Numbered from the stretch's first letter, positions 32,844 through 40,589 are shown. The stretch is DNA of 47,257 nucleotides from SBAX01 sp043806315 (GCA_043806315.1 JAZDHF010000011.1:1-47257); one strand, 5' to 3'. Numbers and translations: made by a program. Notes: generated by a model not told the origin, from the sequence alone.

Positions 32844-32861
32844 CAAATGACAATCAGCAAT
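32844..32861. repeat. Second copy of the ATTGCCG-type repeat
   Basis: On the minus strand, just after the SDR stop codon, the sequence ATTGCTGATTGTCATTTG repeats the end of the segment seen after the Had-like stop at 29772-29808. Both copies are in the same operon and both begin right at a stop codon. Confidence 0.5.
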
Positions 32862-33608
32862 CTAAATATATTGCCCACCGTCCACGCGGATTACCTCCCC
32901 GGTAATATGTCTGGCCGCCTCGCTGCACAAAAATGCAATGACTTCCGCCACTTCCTCGGGTTTTCCAAGCCGCCCCAGTACGATTTCCGCCAATGCCGCC
33001 TCTTTCACGCTCTCCGGCGCGTCCTTCATCATCTCCGTTTCGATCAGTCCGGGGGCCACGGCATTAACGTTGACGTTGGATTTCCCTAGCTCCCGAGCCA
33101 ACGCCTTGGTAAGCCCGATGATCCCTGCCTTGGAGGCCGAGTAATTCGTCTGGCCGAACTTGCCGCGCAGGCCGTTGATGGAGGTCACATTGACGATCTT
33201 TCCCGACTTCTGTTCTCTGAATGTGCCCACCGCGGCATGAATGTAGTTGAAGTAGCCTTTCAGGTTTGTATCGAGCACTTCGTCCCACTGCTGCTCGGTC
33301 ATCTTCCAAACAACGCTGTCGCGGTTGATGCCGGCATTGTTGACCAGGATGTCCAGACCGCCGAACTTCTCCTTGACCTCGTCGACCATGCGCTGGGCGT
33401 CGGCGAAGTTCGCTACGTCGGCCTTGATCGCCAGTCCCTTTCGTCCCAGGGACTCTATCTCAGCCACGACCTGTCTGGCCTCGGTGTCGTGCTTACGGTA
33501 GTTGATAGCTACATTGGCCCCTTGGCGTGCGAGCACCTTTGCGATACTGGCGCCGATACCTATACTTCCACCGGTCACAATCGCCCTTTTGCCTTCGAGC
33601 ATCATCAT
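32862..33608 (-). CDS. SDR-family 3-oxoacyl-CoA/ACP reductase
   Basis: A 248-residue classical short-chain dehydrogenase similar to FabG/PhaB: cofactor site 'AIVTGGSIGIGASIAKVLA', 'ILVNNAGINRDS', the Ser in 'NVTSINGLRGK', and the YxxxK pair in 'NYSASKAGIIGLTKALA', ending 'GEVIRVDGGQYI'. Three ATG codons are in a row at the start; the first has GAGAGG 8 nt upstream. In this operon the most likely substrate is a hydroxyacyl-CoA of the degradation route, but a reductive role is also possible. Confidence 0.9.
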   Translation of the reverse strand: MMMLEGKRAIVTGGSIGIGASIAKVLARQGANVAINYRKHDTEARQVVAEIESLGRKGLAIKADVANFADAQRMVDEVKEKFGGLDILVNNAGINRDSVVWKMTEQQWDEVLDTNLKGYFNYIHAAVGTFREQKSGKIVNVTSINGLRGKFGQTNYSASKAGIIGLTKALARELGKSNVNVNAVAPGLIETEMMKDAPESVKEAALAEIVLGRLGKPEEVAEVIAFLCSEAARHITGEVIRVDGGQYI

Positions 33609-33624
33609 GGTCAGAACCTCTCAA

Positions 33625-34749
33625 CTATTTTCCGGGAAGCGCCGCCCCGCACTTGCCGCAGTGCTCGAACTCACGGGGCAGCCACTTTGCTCCGCATTCC
33701 GGGCATTCGCGGCTATGCGGTCCCCACAGAAACTCGCTCGAACCGCCCGACGCGGCGCGCTGCCGGAGGGCGAGGTAGTCCGCTTTTCGCTTCTCGGCGA
33801 ACGCCGTCATCCCCTCGTGGGGCTCCAGACTCGTGTAGTGAACCGCCAGCCAATCCCGCGCGTGCGACGCCGTCGCGTGCCACGACAGCTCCTTCCAGAA
33901 GTTGACCTGGGCCTTGGTGTACCGCGTACACTCGAAGAACTTGTTGACCAGTTGCTCGCAAAGATCGGCGACAACCGCGTCGAGGATGGACAGGTCGATG
34001 GCGTAGCCTTCCTTGTCGCCGAGGGCCTTTCGAACTTCCTCCGCCGTCGCCCGTCGTTCAAACGGCTGATCCCACGGGTCGGTGTTCCAATCGGCCAGAT
34101 ACTTGCGACCATTCGTGAACCGCGTGACGAACGTGCCGTCCGGCCCCTTCACACTCGGCGTTACCGCGTTCACCATCCCCATCCCGAACGAGGTGAACGC
34201 CGGGTACCGCTGATTGAGGAATAGCACGCCGCGTGCCCGGCGGTCGCCCACGTGGATGGGCAACCATTGCGTTGAGCCTCCGCACGCCACCGAGCCGACG
34301 CTTGTCCCGACTTGGGCGATGAACGCGTGCTCGGCCATGACCCCCAGATCGCACGCGAGTTGACTTTCGTTCCCTCCTCCCACCGCCATCCCGTTGATCC
34401 GGGCGATGACCGGCTTGGCGCAATTCACGATGGACTCGATGTACTGCTTGAAGCAGCACATATATTTCCAGTAGTCCCGCGGCCGCTCCGTGTACTGCTT
34501 CTGGTACTCCTTGACGTCGCCCCCTGTGCAGAAGGAGCGCTCGCCCGCCCCCGTCAGGACGACCACGGCCACCCGATCGTCCCACGACGCATCTTGGAAG
34601 GCCGTGGCGAGCTCCCGGAGCGAAGAAGTGCTGTACGCGTTGTAGGCCTCAGGTCGGTTGAAGGCGATCCGGGCCGTCCAGCCCTGTTTTTCGTACCCGA
34701 CCTCATGGAACCCGAACGAGTCAGTGCTACGCTGTGGGAACGTACTCAT
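33625..34749 (-). CDS. oah: Candidate 6-oxocyclohex-1-ene-1-carbonyl-CoA hydrolase with C-terminal zinc ribbon
   Basis: A 374-residue crotonase-superfamily protein. I start at the ATG at 34749, with GGAGGT 8 nt upstream; an in-frame ATG 30 bases earlier lacks one. The body resembles Oah/BamA: 'IAFNRPEAYNAYSTSSL', 'VVVLTGAGERSFCTGGDVKEY', 'INGMAVGGGNESQLACDLG', 'LPIHVGDRRARGVL', and the long C-terminal helical region ending 'HATASHARDWLAVHYT'. BamA opens the ring hydrolytically and serves as marker for anaerobic aromatic degradation. An extra zinc ribbon (Cys349, 352, 364 and 367) follows and is not usual for BamA. First gene of the operon. Confidence 0.78.
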   Translation of the reverse strand: MSTFPQRSTDSFGFHEVGYEKQGWTARIAFNRPEAYNAYSTSSLRELATAFQDASWDDRVAVVVLTGAGERSFCTGGDVKEYQKQYTERPRDYWKYMCCFKQYIESIVNCAKPVIARINGMAVGGGNESQLACDLGVMAEHAFIAQVGTSVGSVACGGSTQWLPIHVGDRRARGVLFLNQRYPAFTSFGMGMVNAVTPSVKGPDGTFVTRFTNGRKYLADWNTDPWDQPFERRATAEEVRKALGDKEGYAIDLSILDAVVADLCEQLVNKFFECTRYTKAQVNFWKELSWHATASHARDWLAVHYTSLEPHEGMTAFAEKRKADYLALRQRAASGGSSEFLWGPHSRECPECGAKWLPREFEHCGKCGAALPGK

Positions 34750-34831
34750 GCCATCGCACCTCCAGGCCACAAAGGGCACCAGCCAACGCGGCTCTTGTCC
34801 AGTAACTCCCGGCCCTGTTACGGCACGATTA

Positions 34832-34849
34832 ATCGAACGGGCGTTCGAT
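34832..34849. promoter_or_regulatory. Candidate TetR-type operator palindrome
   Basis: The sequence ATCGAACG-GG-CGTTCGAT is a perfect 8-bp inverted repeat with a 2-base centre. It lies in the gap between the divergent catabolic operon and the TetR gene, about 83 bases before the start of the Oah-like gene. Size and symmetry are typical of TetR-family operators, so the regulator at 35014-35757 is the natural candidate to bind it. Confidence 0.6.
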
Positions 34850-34966
34850 CGTTAACGTACCGAAGCAAAGAGCCCAAAGAGACTCCGCCATCACCACTCC
34901 CCGGTCTCGAACAGCTCAACTTTGCCCCCTGCCTAGCCTGCTGTCAAGACTTCTTCGGAACCTTCC

Positions 34967-34995
34967 TTGACAGCGACACGGCCATGCGGCATAGT
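34967..34995 (+). promoter_or_regulatory. Sigma-70-like promoter for the TetR / molybdenum-enzyme operon
   Basis: TTGACA at 34967-34972 and CATAGT at 34990-34995 are separated by 17 bases. The predicted start of transcription would be near 35002, only about 12 bases before the GTG of the regulator gene, so the transcript would have a very short leader. Confidence 0.5.
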
Positions 34996-35013
34996 TCCGT
35001 AGAACGATAGAGC

Positions 35014-35757
35014 GTGCGCAAGGACTTTCTACTCGCCGTGATTTCAAACAAACCAGAACAAGTGTTCGCTAATGAGACCTACAGCCTCAGCACGCGCCGA
35101 AGTTCCGATAACCGTGAAACTCACGACGAGCGGCTAGCCCATATCCTGGAGGCCGCTACCCGCGCCATCGCCCAGGTGGGCTACGAAAAGGCCTCCATGC
35201 GCATGGTCGCCAAGGCCGCCGGCACCAGCCTCGCCGGCATGTACCACTACTTCGACGGCAAGGAGCGGATGCTGTTTCTGATCCAGTTCCGCGCCTTTAA
35301 CTCCCTCCTCAACAACCTGCGGGAGAAGCTGCACGGCGTAACCGACCCGATCGAGCAGCTACGGGTTATGATCCGGGCTCACGTGGCCTATTTCGCGGCC
35401 AACATGCCCGCCCTGAAAGTGTGCTCCCACGAGTTGGATTCGCTGAGCGGGGAGGCTTATGAGGAGGCCCGGCGGACTCGCCGCGACTACTTCGAACTCA
35501 CCCGCTCGATCATGGATCGCGTTTTGGATGCTCACGGGGGCGGTGCGCCCTTGGATCGCCACGTGGCGACGATGTCGCTTTTCGGCACGTTGAACTGGCT
35601 TTATCGCTGGTACGACCCCAAGCGGGGGCCGTCGCCGACCGCCCTGGCCAATCAAATCGCAGCCCAGTTTCTGCGCGGCATTCTGGGGGCGGAAGCTCAC
35701 CCCGAGCGCTCCGAGCGGTCAGCGGATGGACCCCCGACGGCCCATCCTGGGGAGTGA
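35014..35757 (+). CDS. TetR-family transcriptional regulator
   Basis: A 247-residue regulator if started at the GTG at 35014. The DNA-binding HTH is in 'RLAHILEAATRAIAQVGYEK' through 'MRMVAKAAGTSLAGMYHYFD', then 'GKERMLFLIQFRAF'. The C-terminal helical ligand domain has no family signature. The first 38 residues are a poorly conserved extension, so a later start is possible, but no better ribosome site is visible. Its stop overlaps the start of the FAD subunit gene by 4 bases (GTGA), so it is co-transcribed with the molybdenum enzyme. It probably represses both this operon and the divergent catabolic operon; CoA thioesters of aromatic acids are the likely inducers. Confidence 0.85.
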   Translation: MRKDFLLAVISNKPEQVFANETYSLSTRRSSDNRETHDERLAHILEAATRAIAQVGYEKASMRMVAKAAGTSLAGMYHYFDGKERMLFLIQFRAFNSLLNNLREKLHGVTDPIEQLRVMIRAHVAYFAANMPALKVCSHELDSLSGEAYEEARRTRRDYFELTRSIMDRVLDAHGGGAPLDRHVATMSLFGTLNWLYRWYDPKRGPSPTALANQIAAQFLRGILGAEAHPERSERSADGPPTAHPGE

Positions 35758-36650
35758 CCTCATTGTACCTGCCGGACGTTGAGCTGCACGAAAGTAGCGC
35801 CCTCGACGAAGCGTTTTCGCTGCTCGGCCGCCTTGGCCGCGACGCCTGCATCCTCGCCGGCGGGACCGATTTACTGGTCGACCTGAAGAGTGGACGGCGG
35901 GCGGCGCGGCATCTCGTCTCGATCAACGGAATCGGCTCGCTGCGCGGCGTCTCCACGACGGACGAAGGGCTGCGGATCGGGGCGCTCACCACGCTCAGCG
36001 AACTGGATCGCGACCCGCGAGTGCGCAACGGGAATGGCTTCGCGGCGTTGCGCGACGCCACGAGTCGGATGGCCGCGGTCCAGATTCGCAACATGGCCAC
36101 CGTCGGCGGCAACGTGGCGTGCGCCGTGCCTTGTGCGGACCTACCGCCGATCCTGACGGCGTTGCGAGCGTGGGTGACGCTGCGCTCGCCGCTCGGGGAG
36201 CGTCGCGTGCCGATGGACGCCTTGTTCACCGGAGTACGGCGAACCGTCCTGCGTGCGGATGAAATCCTGACCGATGTCGGCGTACCCGCGCCGCGGAGCG
36301 GAGAGGGTGCGGCGTACGCCCGCTTCGCCCTCCGCGACGGCAACGCGATCGCAGTAGCCGCAGTTGCAGCAGGGCTGCAACTCTCTCCCAATGGCACTAT
36401 CGCTGAGGCGAGGATCGTGCTTGGAGCTGTCTCGCCCACGCCGAAATTCGTCAGCAGGGCGAACCAACTTCTTGTCGGTCGGCGTCCCGATGACGGCTGT
36501 TTCGATGACGCGGCGATTGCGACGACGGAGGAGGCCGAACCGATCTCGGACGTTCGCGGGACGGCTGAGTTCCGTCGTCACCTCGTCGGCGTACTCACAC
36601 GCCGGGCGCTGACCGCGGCGCTGGCGAGGGCGCGGGAGAACGCGGCATGA
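35754..36650 (+). CDS. FAD-binding subunit of a molybdenum hydroxylase (CoxM/HcrB type)
   Basis: A 298-residue FAD subunit (FAD_binding_5 plus CO_deh_flav_C). Residues about 24-45 hold the FAD loop 'LGRDACILAGGTDLLVDLK'. A second FAD-contact region is 'IRNMATVGGNVACAVPCADL'. The C-terminal domain starts near residue 180. The iron-sulfur insertion of 4-hydroxybenzoyl-CoA reductase beta subunits, which carries four cysteines, is not seen. It starts with GTG in a 4-base overlap with the TetR gene and ends in ATGA overlap with the large subunit gene, so the three are made from one transcript. Confidence 0.88.
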   Translation: MTSLYLPDVELHESSALDEAFSLLGRLGRDACILAGGTDLLVDLKSGRRAARHLVSINGIGSLRGVSTTDEGLRIGALTTLSELDRDPRVRNGNGFAALRDATSRMAAVQIRNMATVGGNVACAVPCADLPPILTALRAWVTLRSPLGERRVPMDALFTGVRRTVLRADEILTDVGVPAPRSGEGAAYARFALRDGNAIAVAAVAAGLQLSPNGTIAEARIVLGAVSPTPKFVSRANQLLVGRRPDDGCFDDAAIATTEEAEPISDVRGTAEFRRHLVGVLTRRALTAALARARENAA

Positions 36651-39550
36651 TCGTCACGCGGACGCTGAACATCAACGGGGCCGACTATCCTGTCGCCTTC
36701 GACGCCGCCGACACGTTGCTCGACGTTCTCCGCGATCGGCTTCGCCTGACGGGCACGAAGAAAGGGTGCAACGTCGGCGATTGCGGCGCGTGCACCGTGC
36801 TCGTTGACGGCAGCCCGATGAACAGTTGCCTACTGCTGGCCGCCCAAGCATCGGGGAGGCCGATCACCACCATCGAGGGGATGACGACCAACGGAGAGCT
36901 GACGCCGCTTCAAAAAGCCTTCGTCCATGAAGGCGCGATCCAGTGTGGATATTGCACGCCGGGAATGGTCTTGAGCGCAACCGCGCTGCTCAATGAGAAT
37001 CCGAACCCGACGACCGACGAAATCAAAGAAGCCCTGGCGGGCAACCTCTGTCGGTGCACGGGATACGGCGGAATCCTGCGTGCCGTCAGCCGCTGCGGCA
37101 ACTACCGCGAGGACGGCACATGCGCCGAGAAGACCCGGGCCGCAGGCGAGTTTTCGACGGTCGGTCAATCGCTGCCTCGCGTGGACGCCGCGGACAAGGT
37201 GACGGGTCGCGCGCTCTACACTGCGGACATCGCGCTGCCCAACATGATCCACGGCAAAATCCTCGGATCACCCGTGGCCCACGGGCGGATCAAACGGATC
37301 GACGTCTCCAAGGCCCAATCGCTTCCCGGCGTGCTCGCGGTCATCACCGGGTCCGACGTCCCCGACACGCACTACGGCGTATCGCCCGCCCGTTACGACG
37401 AATATGTCCTCGCAAGGGACAAGGTACGCCACGTGGGTGACGAGGTGGCGGCAGTCGCGGCCATCGATGAAAAAACGGCGGAGAGGGCGATCGCTCTGAT
37501 TGAGGTTGAGTACGAGGAATTGCCTCCCGTCCTGGACCCGTTGGAGGCCGTCCGAGAGGGGGCGCCGCTCGTTCACGACCGTTACACGCGAAACATCAAC
37601 ACGCACGTGGACCACCACTTCGGCGACGTGGAGAAGGGCTTCGCCGAATCGGATTACGTTCGCGAGGAGACCTTCACGGGTAACTTCGTGTACCAGTCAC
37701 CGCTCGAACCCCATGCGAGCATCGCCACCTGGAATCACGACGGCACGCTGGTCGTCTATACCTCCACGCAGGTCCCGCACTATGTGCAATACATGCTCGC
37801 CCACGTATTTCATATACCACTGGGCAAGATTCGGGTGATTCGCCCGGCTGTAGGCGGCGGCTTCGGCGGCAAGGCGGAGACGACGCCGCTGGACCTGTGC
37901 GCCGCAATCCTCAGCAAGAAAACCGGCCGACCGGTCAAGATGGTCTATTCCCGCGAGGACATGTTCCATCACGGCCGCGGGCGCCACAAACAACACATGA
38001 AGTTCAAACTGGGCGTGGACCGCACGGGACGGATCAAGGCGTTTCAGAGCGAAATCTATCTCGACGGCGGCGCCTACACGTCTTTCGGAGTGGCCACCGC
38101 CTACTACGCCGGCAGCGTGATTCCCACGCTCTACGTGATCCCGAATTACAAATACGACGGCTACCGCGTGATGACCAACAAGCCCGCCTGCGGGGCGATG
38201 CGCGGCCACGGCGTGCCTCAGCCGCGCTTCGCGTTCGAATGCCTGCTCAATATGATCGCCGACGATCTGGGGATTGATCCCATCGAAATCCGCCGCCGCA
38301 ATGCGATGCAGCCCAATACCCGCACGGTCAACGACATGGACATCGGCAGTTGCGAGTTTCTGGCCACGCTCGAGGCGGCCTGCGAAAAGTCGGGCTGGGA
38401 CGAGAAGTACGGAAAACTCCCCAAAGGAAAAGGCATCGGGGTCGGCTGCGGAGGGTTTGTGTCCGGCGCCGGCTATTGCATTTACCGCGGCCAAGTGCAG
38501 CTCTCGCACGAGAAAGGAAAAGAACCGTTCCAGAAAAGGTCCATTTTCCCGCACTCGAATGCGGTGGTGAAGATCAGCGAAGACGGAATGGCCGCGGTGC
38601 TGATGATCGGCGCGGCCGAGATCGGGCAGGGCAGCGACACTGTGCTCGTGCAGATGTGCGCGGAGTCCCTGGGCATTCCACCTTCGCGGCTTCGCATGCG
38701 CAGTGAGGACAGTGACATTTCGCCGCTCGACTTGGGTGCCTATTCCTCGCGCGTGACGCTGATGGGCGGTCACGCGGTGGCCCGCGCGGGTCAGGCGGTC
38801 GTCGACAAGATGCGACCCTATGCCGCGGCCATGCTGGGATGCGCCCAATCGGACGTCGTCGCCCGCGATGCCGAAATGTGGGATGGGAAAGCAATGGGGG
38901 ACGGACTTTCCAGTCGGTCAGTCCCCTGGGAGGAAGTCGCGCGTCGCTACTTCAACGACAACGGGCCGCTGGTCGGCACCGGCTGCTATAAACCGCCCGA
39001 TGGTCTGGGCGGGGATCACAAGGGCGGCACGGTGGGGACCAGTCCGGCCTATTCCTTCGGCAGTGCGGTCTGCGAAGTGTCCGTCGATCTGGAGACCGGC
39101 AAGGTCAAGATCGAGCGCTTCACCGACTATCACGACTGCGGCACGGCCATCAATCCGCAGACCGTTCACGGGCAGGTAGAGGGCGCCGTGGTCATGGGAG
39201 CGGGCGAAACGATCCTCGAGGACGTGCAGTTCGACGAGAAGGGCCGCATCCTCAACCCCAACCTGCACGGGTATCTCACCATGACCATCAAGGACGCCCC
39301 GGAAATCTTCAGTGGGCTGGTCGATTCCTATGAGCCGCGCGGACCGTTCGGGGCCAAGGAAATCGGCGAGGGCAGCACACTGCCTGTTCTCGGGGCCGTC
39401 GCTCACGCCATCGCCAACGCTACCGGCGTGTGGATCAAGGACCTGCCGATCACGCCGGAGAAGATTCTGAACGCCCTCTGCGAACGACGGTGCGCTCCGA
39501 AGATCGAAGGTCGAAGTTCAAAGTCCAAGGTTCAAAGTGCGAAGAAATAG
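36647..39550 (+). CDS. Fused [2Fe-2S] and molybdopterin subunit of a xanthine-dehydrogenase-family enzyme, HcrA/HcrC-like
   Basis: A 967-residue fusion. Residues 1-155 form the iron-sulfur part: ferredoxin-type Cys41, 46, 49 and 61, then Cys100, 103, 135 and 137 for the second cluster. From about residue 165 come the Mo-binding domains: the cofactor loop 'AVGGGFGGKAE', then 'RGHGVPQPRFAFE', 'GAAEIGQGSDTVLVQM', 'DLGAYSSRVTLMGGHA', and the catalytic Glu in 'GAKEIGEGSTLPVLGAVAHA' (about 902-921). The region with 'DLGAYSSRVT', 'GTVGTSPAYSFGSAVCEVS' and 'ITPEKILNAL' follows 4-hydroxybenzoyl-CoA reductase alpha subunits. Two usually separate subunits are joined here. The last ~13 residues (Ser/Lys-rich) are written by a 7-mer repeat element. 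Confidence 0.82.
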   Translation: MIVTRTLNINGADYPVAFDAADTLLDVLRDRLRLTGTKKGCNVGDCGACTVLVDGSPMNSCLLLAAQASGRPITTIEGMTTNGELTPLQKAFVHEGAIQCGYCTPGMVLSATALLNENPNPTTDEIKEALAGNLCRCTGYGGILRAVSRCGNYREDGTCAEKTRAAGEFSTVGQSLPRVDAADKVTGRALYTADIALPNMIHGKILGSPVAHGRIKRIDVSKAQSLPGVLAVITGSDVPDTHYGVSPARYDEYVLARDKVRHVGDEVAAVAAIDEKTAERAIALIEVEYEELPPVLDPLEAVREGAPLVHDRYTRNINTHVDHHFGDVEKGFAESDYVREETFTGNFVYQSPLEPHASIATWNHDGTLVVYTSTQVPHYVQYMLAHVFHIPLGKIRVIRPAVGGGFGGKAETTPLDLCAAILSKKTGRPVKMVYSREDMFHHGRGRHKQHMKFKLGVDRTGRIKAFQSEIYLDGGAYTSFGVATAYYAGSVIPTLYVIPNYKYDGYRVMTNKPACGAMRGHGVPQPRFAFECLLNMIADDLGIDPIEIRRRNAMQPNTRTVNDMDIGSCEFLATLEAACEKSGWDEKYGKLPKGKGIGVGCGGFVSGAGYCIYRGQVQLSHEKGKEPFQKRSIFPHSNAVVKISEDGMAAVLMIGAAEIGQGSDTVLVQMCAESLGIPPSRLRMRSEDSDISPLDLGAYSSRVTLMGGHAVARAGQAVVDKMRPYAAAMLGCAQSDVVARDAEMWDGKAMGDGLSSRSVPWEEVARRYFNDNGPLVGTGCYKPPDGLGGDHKGGTVGTSPAYSFGSAVCEVSVDLETGKVKIERFTDYHDCGTAINPQTVHGQVEGAVVMGAGETILEDVQFDEKGRILNPNLHGYLTMTIKDAPEIFSGLVDSYEPRGPFGAKEIGEGSTLPVLGAVAHAIANATGVWIKDLPITPEKILNALCERRCAPKIEGRSSKSKVQSAKK

Positions 39551-39647
39551 GGATGCGGGCTTTTTTGAACTTTGAACTTTGAACTTTGAACTTTGAACTT
39601 TGAACTTTGAACTTTGAACTTTGAACTTTGAACTTTGAACTTTGAAC
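39504..39647. repeat. 7-mer repeat element B1 with 12 perfect TTTGAAC units
   Basis: Positions 39564-39647 are exactly twelve perfect tandem copies of TTTGAAC (84 bases). A short imperfect complementary arm (39504-39540, three to four GTTCAAA-like units) precedes them, with the stop codon of the large molybdenum subunit (39548-39550) between the arms. So the element can fold back on itself. It also fills the gap before the next gene at 39676. Confidence 0.95.
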
Positions 39648-39675
39648 TGTCGTCCCCGCCCTGTACGATGAGCGT

Positions 39676-40272
39676 ATGCCGGTAGCGCGCGTTCCCGATT
39701 TTCGGGGTCAGGTATTGGCCGTCAATCGCGTCGAGAGATTGCTCCGCAAGGTCGCCGACGCTTTGGATGCCGCCGGCGTGCCCTACGCTGTGGTCGGGGG
39801 AAATGCGGTGGCGGCGTGGGTCATGACGGTGGATGAAGGCGCGGTCCGCGCGACCAAGGACGTGGATATTCTGCTTCGCCGCGCGGACCTTCCCACGGCG
39901 GCGGCCGCGCTTCGAGGGGCCGGGTTGGTTCAGCACGAAGTACTCGGGGTGACGATGTTTCTCGATCGCCGGCGACCTAATCCCAAGACAGGTGCACACG
40001 TCATTTTCGCCGGTGAGCGAGTCCGGGCGCACAGCGCGCATCCAGCTCCCGACGTGACGTCCGCGGTGCGTTCCACCGGGGGATTCCTGGTCGTCGACCT
40101 CCCGGCGTTGCTGGGCATGAAGTTGGAGGCATTCCGCGACATCGATCGCGTCCACATTCGCGATCTGCTGTCCGTCGCGTTGATCGACGAGGCTTTGGCG
40201 GCCAACCTCCCGGACGACCTGCGAGCGCGCTTGCGGGAGATTCAGGCCTCGCCGGAGCAGGGACGAAGTTAG
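39676..40272 (+). CDS. Nucleotidyltransferase-superfamily protein (AbiEii/DUF6036-like)
   Basis: A 198-residue protein with the polymerase-beta-type NTase pattern: 'VPYAVVGGNAVAAW' followed by 'RATKDVDILLRRADLP' with the Asp pair for metal binding, then strand-helix repeats ('VHIRDLLSVALID') characteristic of small NTase toxins of the DUF6036/AbiEii group. The ATG is at 39676, directly after the 7-mer repeat array; the ribosome site is weak. Its target is unknown. It sits between the molybdenum enzyme and another NTase pair, which suggests that the TA-like module moved into this locus. Confidence 0.7.
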   Translation: MPVARVPDFRGQVLAVNRVERLLRKVADALDAAGVPYAVVGGNAVAAWVMTVDEGAVRATKDVDILLRRADLPTAAAALRGAGLVQHEVLGVTMFLDRRRPNPKTGAHVIFAGERVRAHSAHPAPDVTSAVRSTGGFLVVDLPALLGMKLEAFRDIDRVHIRDLLSVALIDEALAANLPDDLRARLREIQASPEQGRS

Positions 40273-40275
40273 GGG

Positions 40276-40337
40276 GAAGTTCAAAGTTCAAAGTTCGAAA
40301 AGGCCTTTTGAACTTCGAACTTCGAACTTTGATCTTC
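40276..40337. repeat. 7-mer hairpin element, copy B2
   Basis: The left arm (GTTCAAAGTTCAAAGTTCGA at about 40278-40297) pairs with the right arm (CCTTTTGAACTTCGAACTTC and on, 40304-40337) as a long imperfect stem with a tiny loop. It uses the same GTTCAAA/TTTGAAC unit as the array at 39564-39647. It begins 4 bases after the NTase stop codon and ends about 18 bases before the next start, so it fills the gap almost exactly. Confidence 0.9.
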
Positions 40338-40355
40338 AGGAAAGGATGGTTGACA

Positions 40356-40589
40356 ATGACTGTACCCTGGATTTTGTCGCCGCTGACCCCGGGAATCCCC
40401 CTCGAATGGCTGGAGGAGTTCGAAGCCGCGGCGCGCCGCTCGCTGGAAACACGGATGCGTTACGCTTTTATCCACACCTATAAACCCGTACTCGACGACG
40501 CCCCCTTTCGGGCGTTCGACACCATGGAGGAGTACCGGCGGTGGGGCGAGGCGAACCTGCCGGACTGGCTCGGTTATGGGCGCGTTTGA
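40356..40589 (+). CDS. Small protein paired with a nucleotidyltransferase
   Basis: A 77-residue protein. I choose the ATG at 40356 (AAGGA about 9 nt upstream). It is acidic and Trp-rich, with 'FEAAARRSLETRMRY' as an amphipathic helix and the C-terminal 'FRAFDTMEEYRRWGEANLPDW' which I recall from small proteins encoded next to NTase toxins. Its frame overlaps the next NTase gene by 14 bases. It is the likely antitoxin or stabilising partner. The family is not named with certainty. Confidence 0.6.
   Translation: MTVPWILSPLTPGIPLEWLEEFEAAARRSLETRMRYAFIHTYKPVLDDAPFRAFDTMEEYRRWGEANLPDWLGYGRV

Noticed and set aside
34780..35013. Sigma-54 type promoter for the catabolic operon
   Set aside because: I found no GG-N10-GC pair at proper spacing in either direction.
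37697..38848. Long open frame antisense to the molybdenum subunit
   Set aside because: The plus strand encodes the cofactor motifs; the minus frame has no family pattern.
39564..39647. Tandem repeat array that might be taken for CRISPR
   Set aside because: The units are 7 bases with no spacers, and no cas gene is in the window.
39532..40284. Minus-strand frame with repeated SSKFKVQ-like residues
   Set aside because: The repeated residues come from the TTTGAAC array read on the other strand, and the rest mirrors the nucleotidyltransferase gene.
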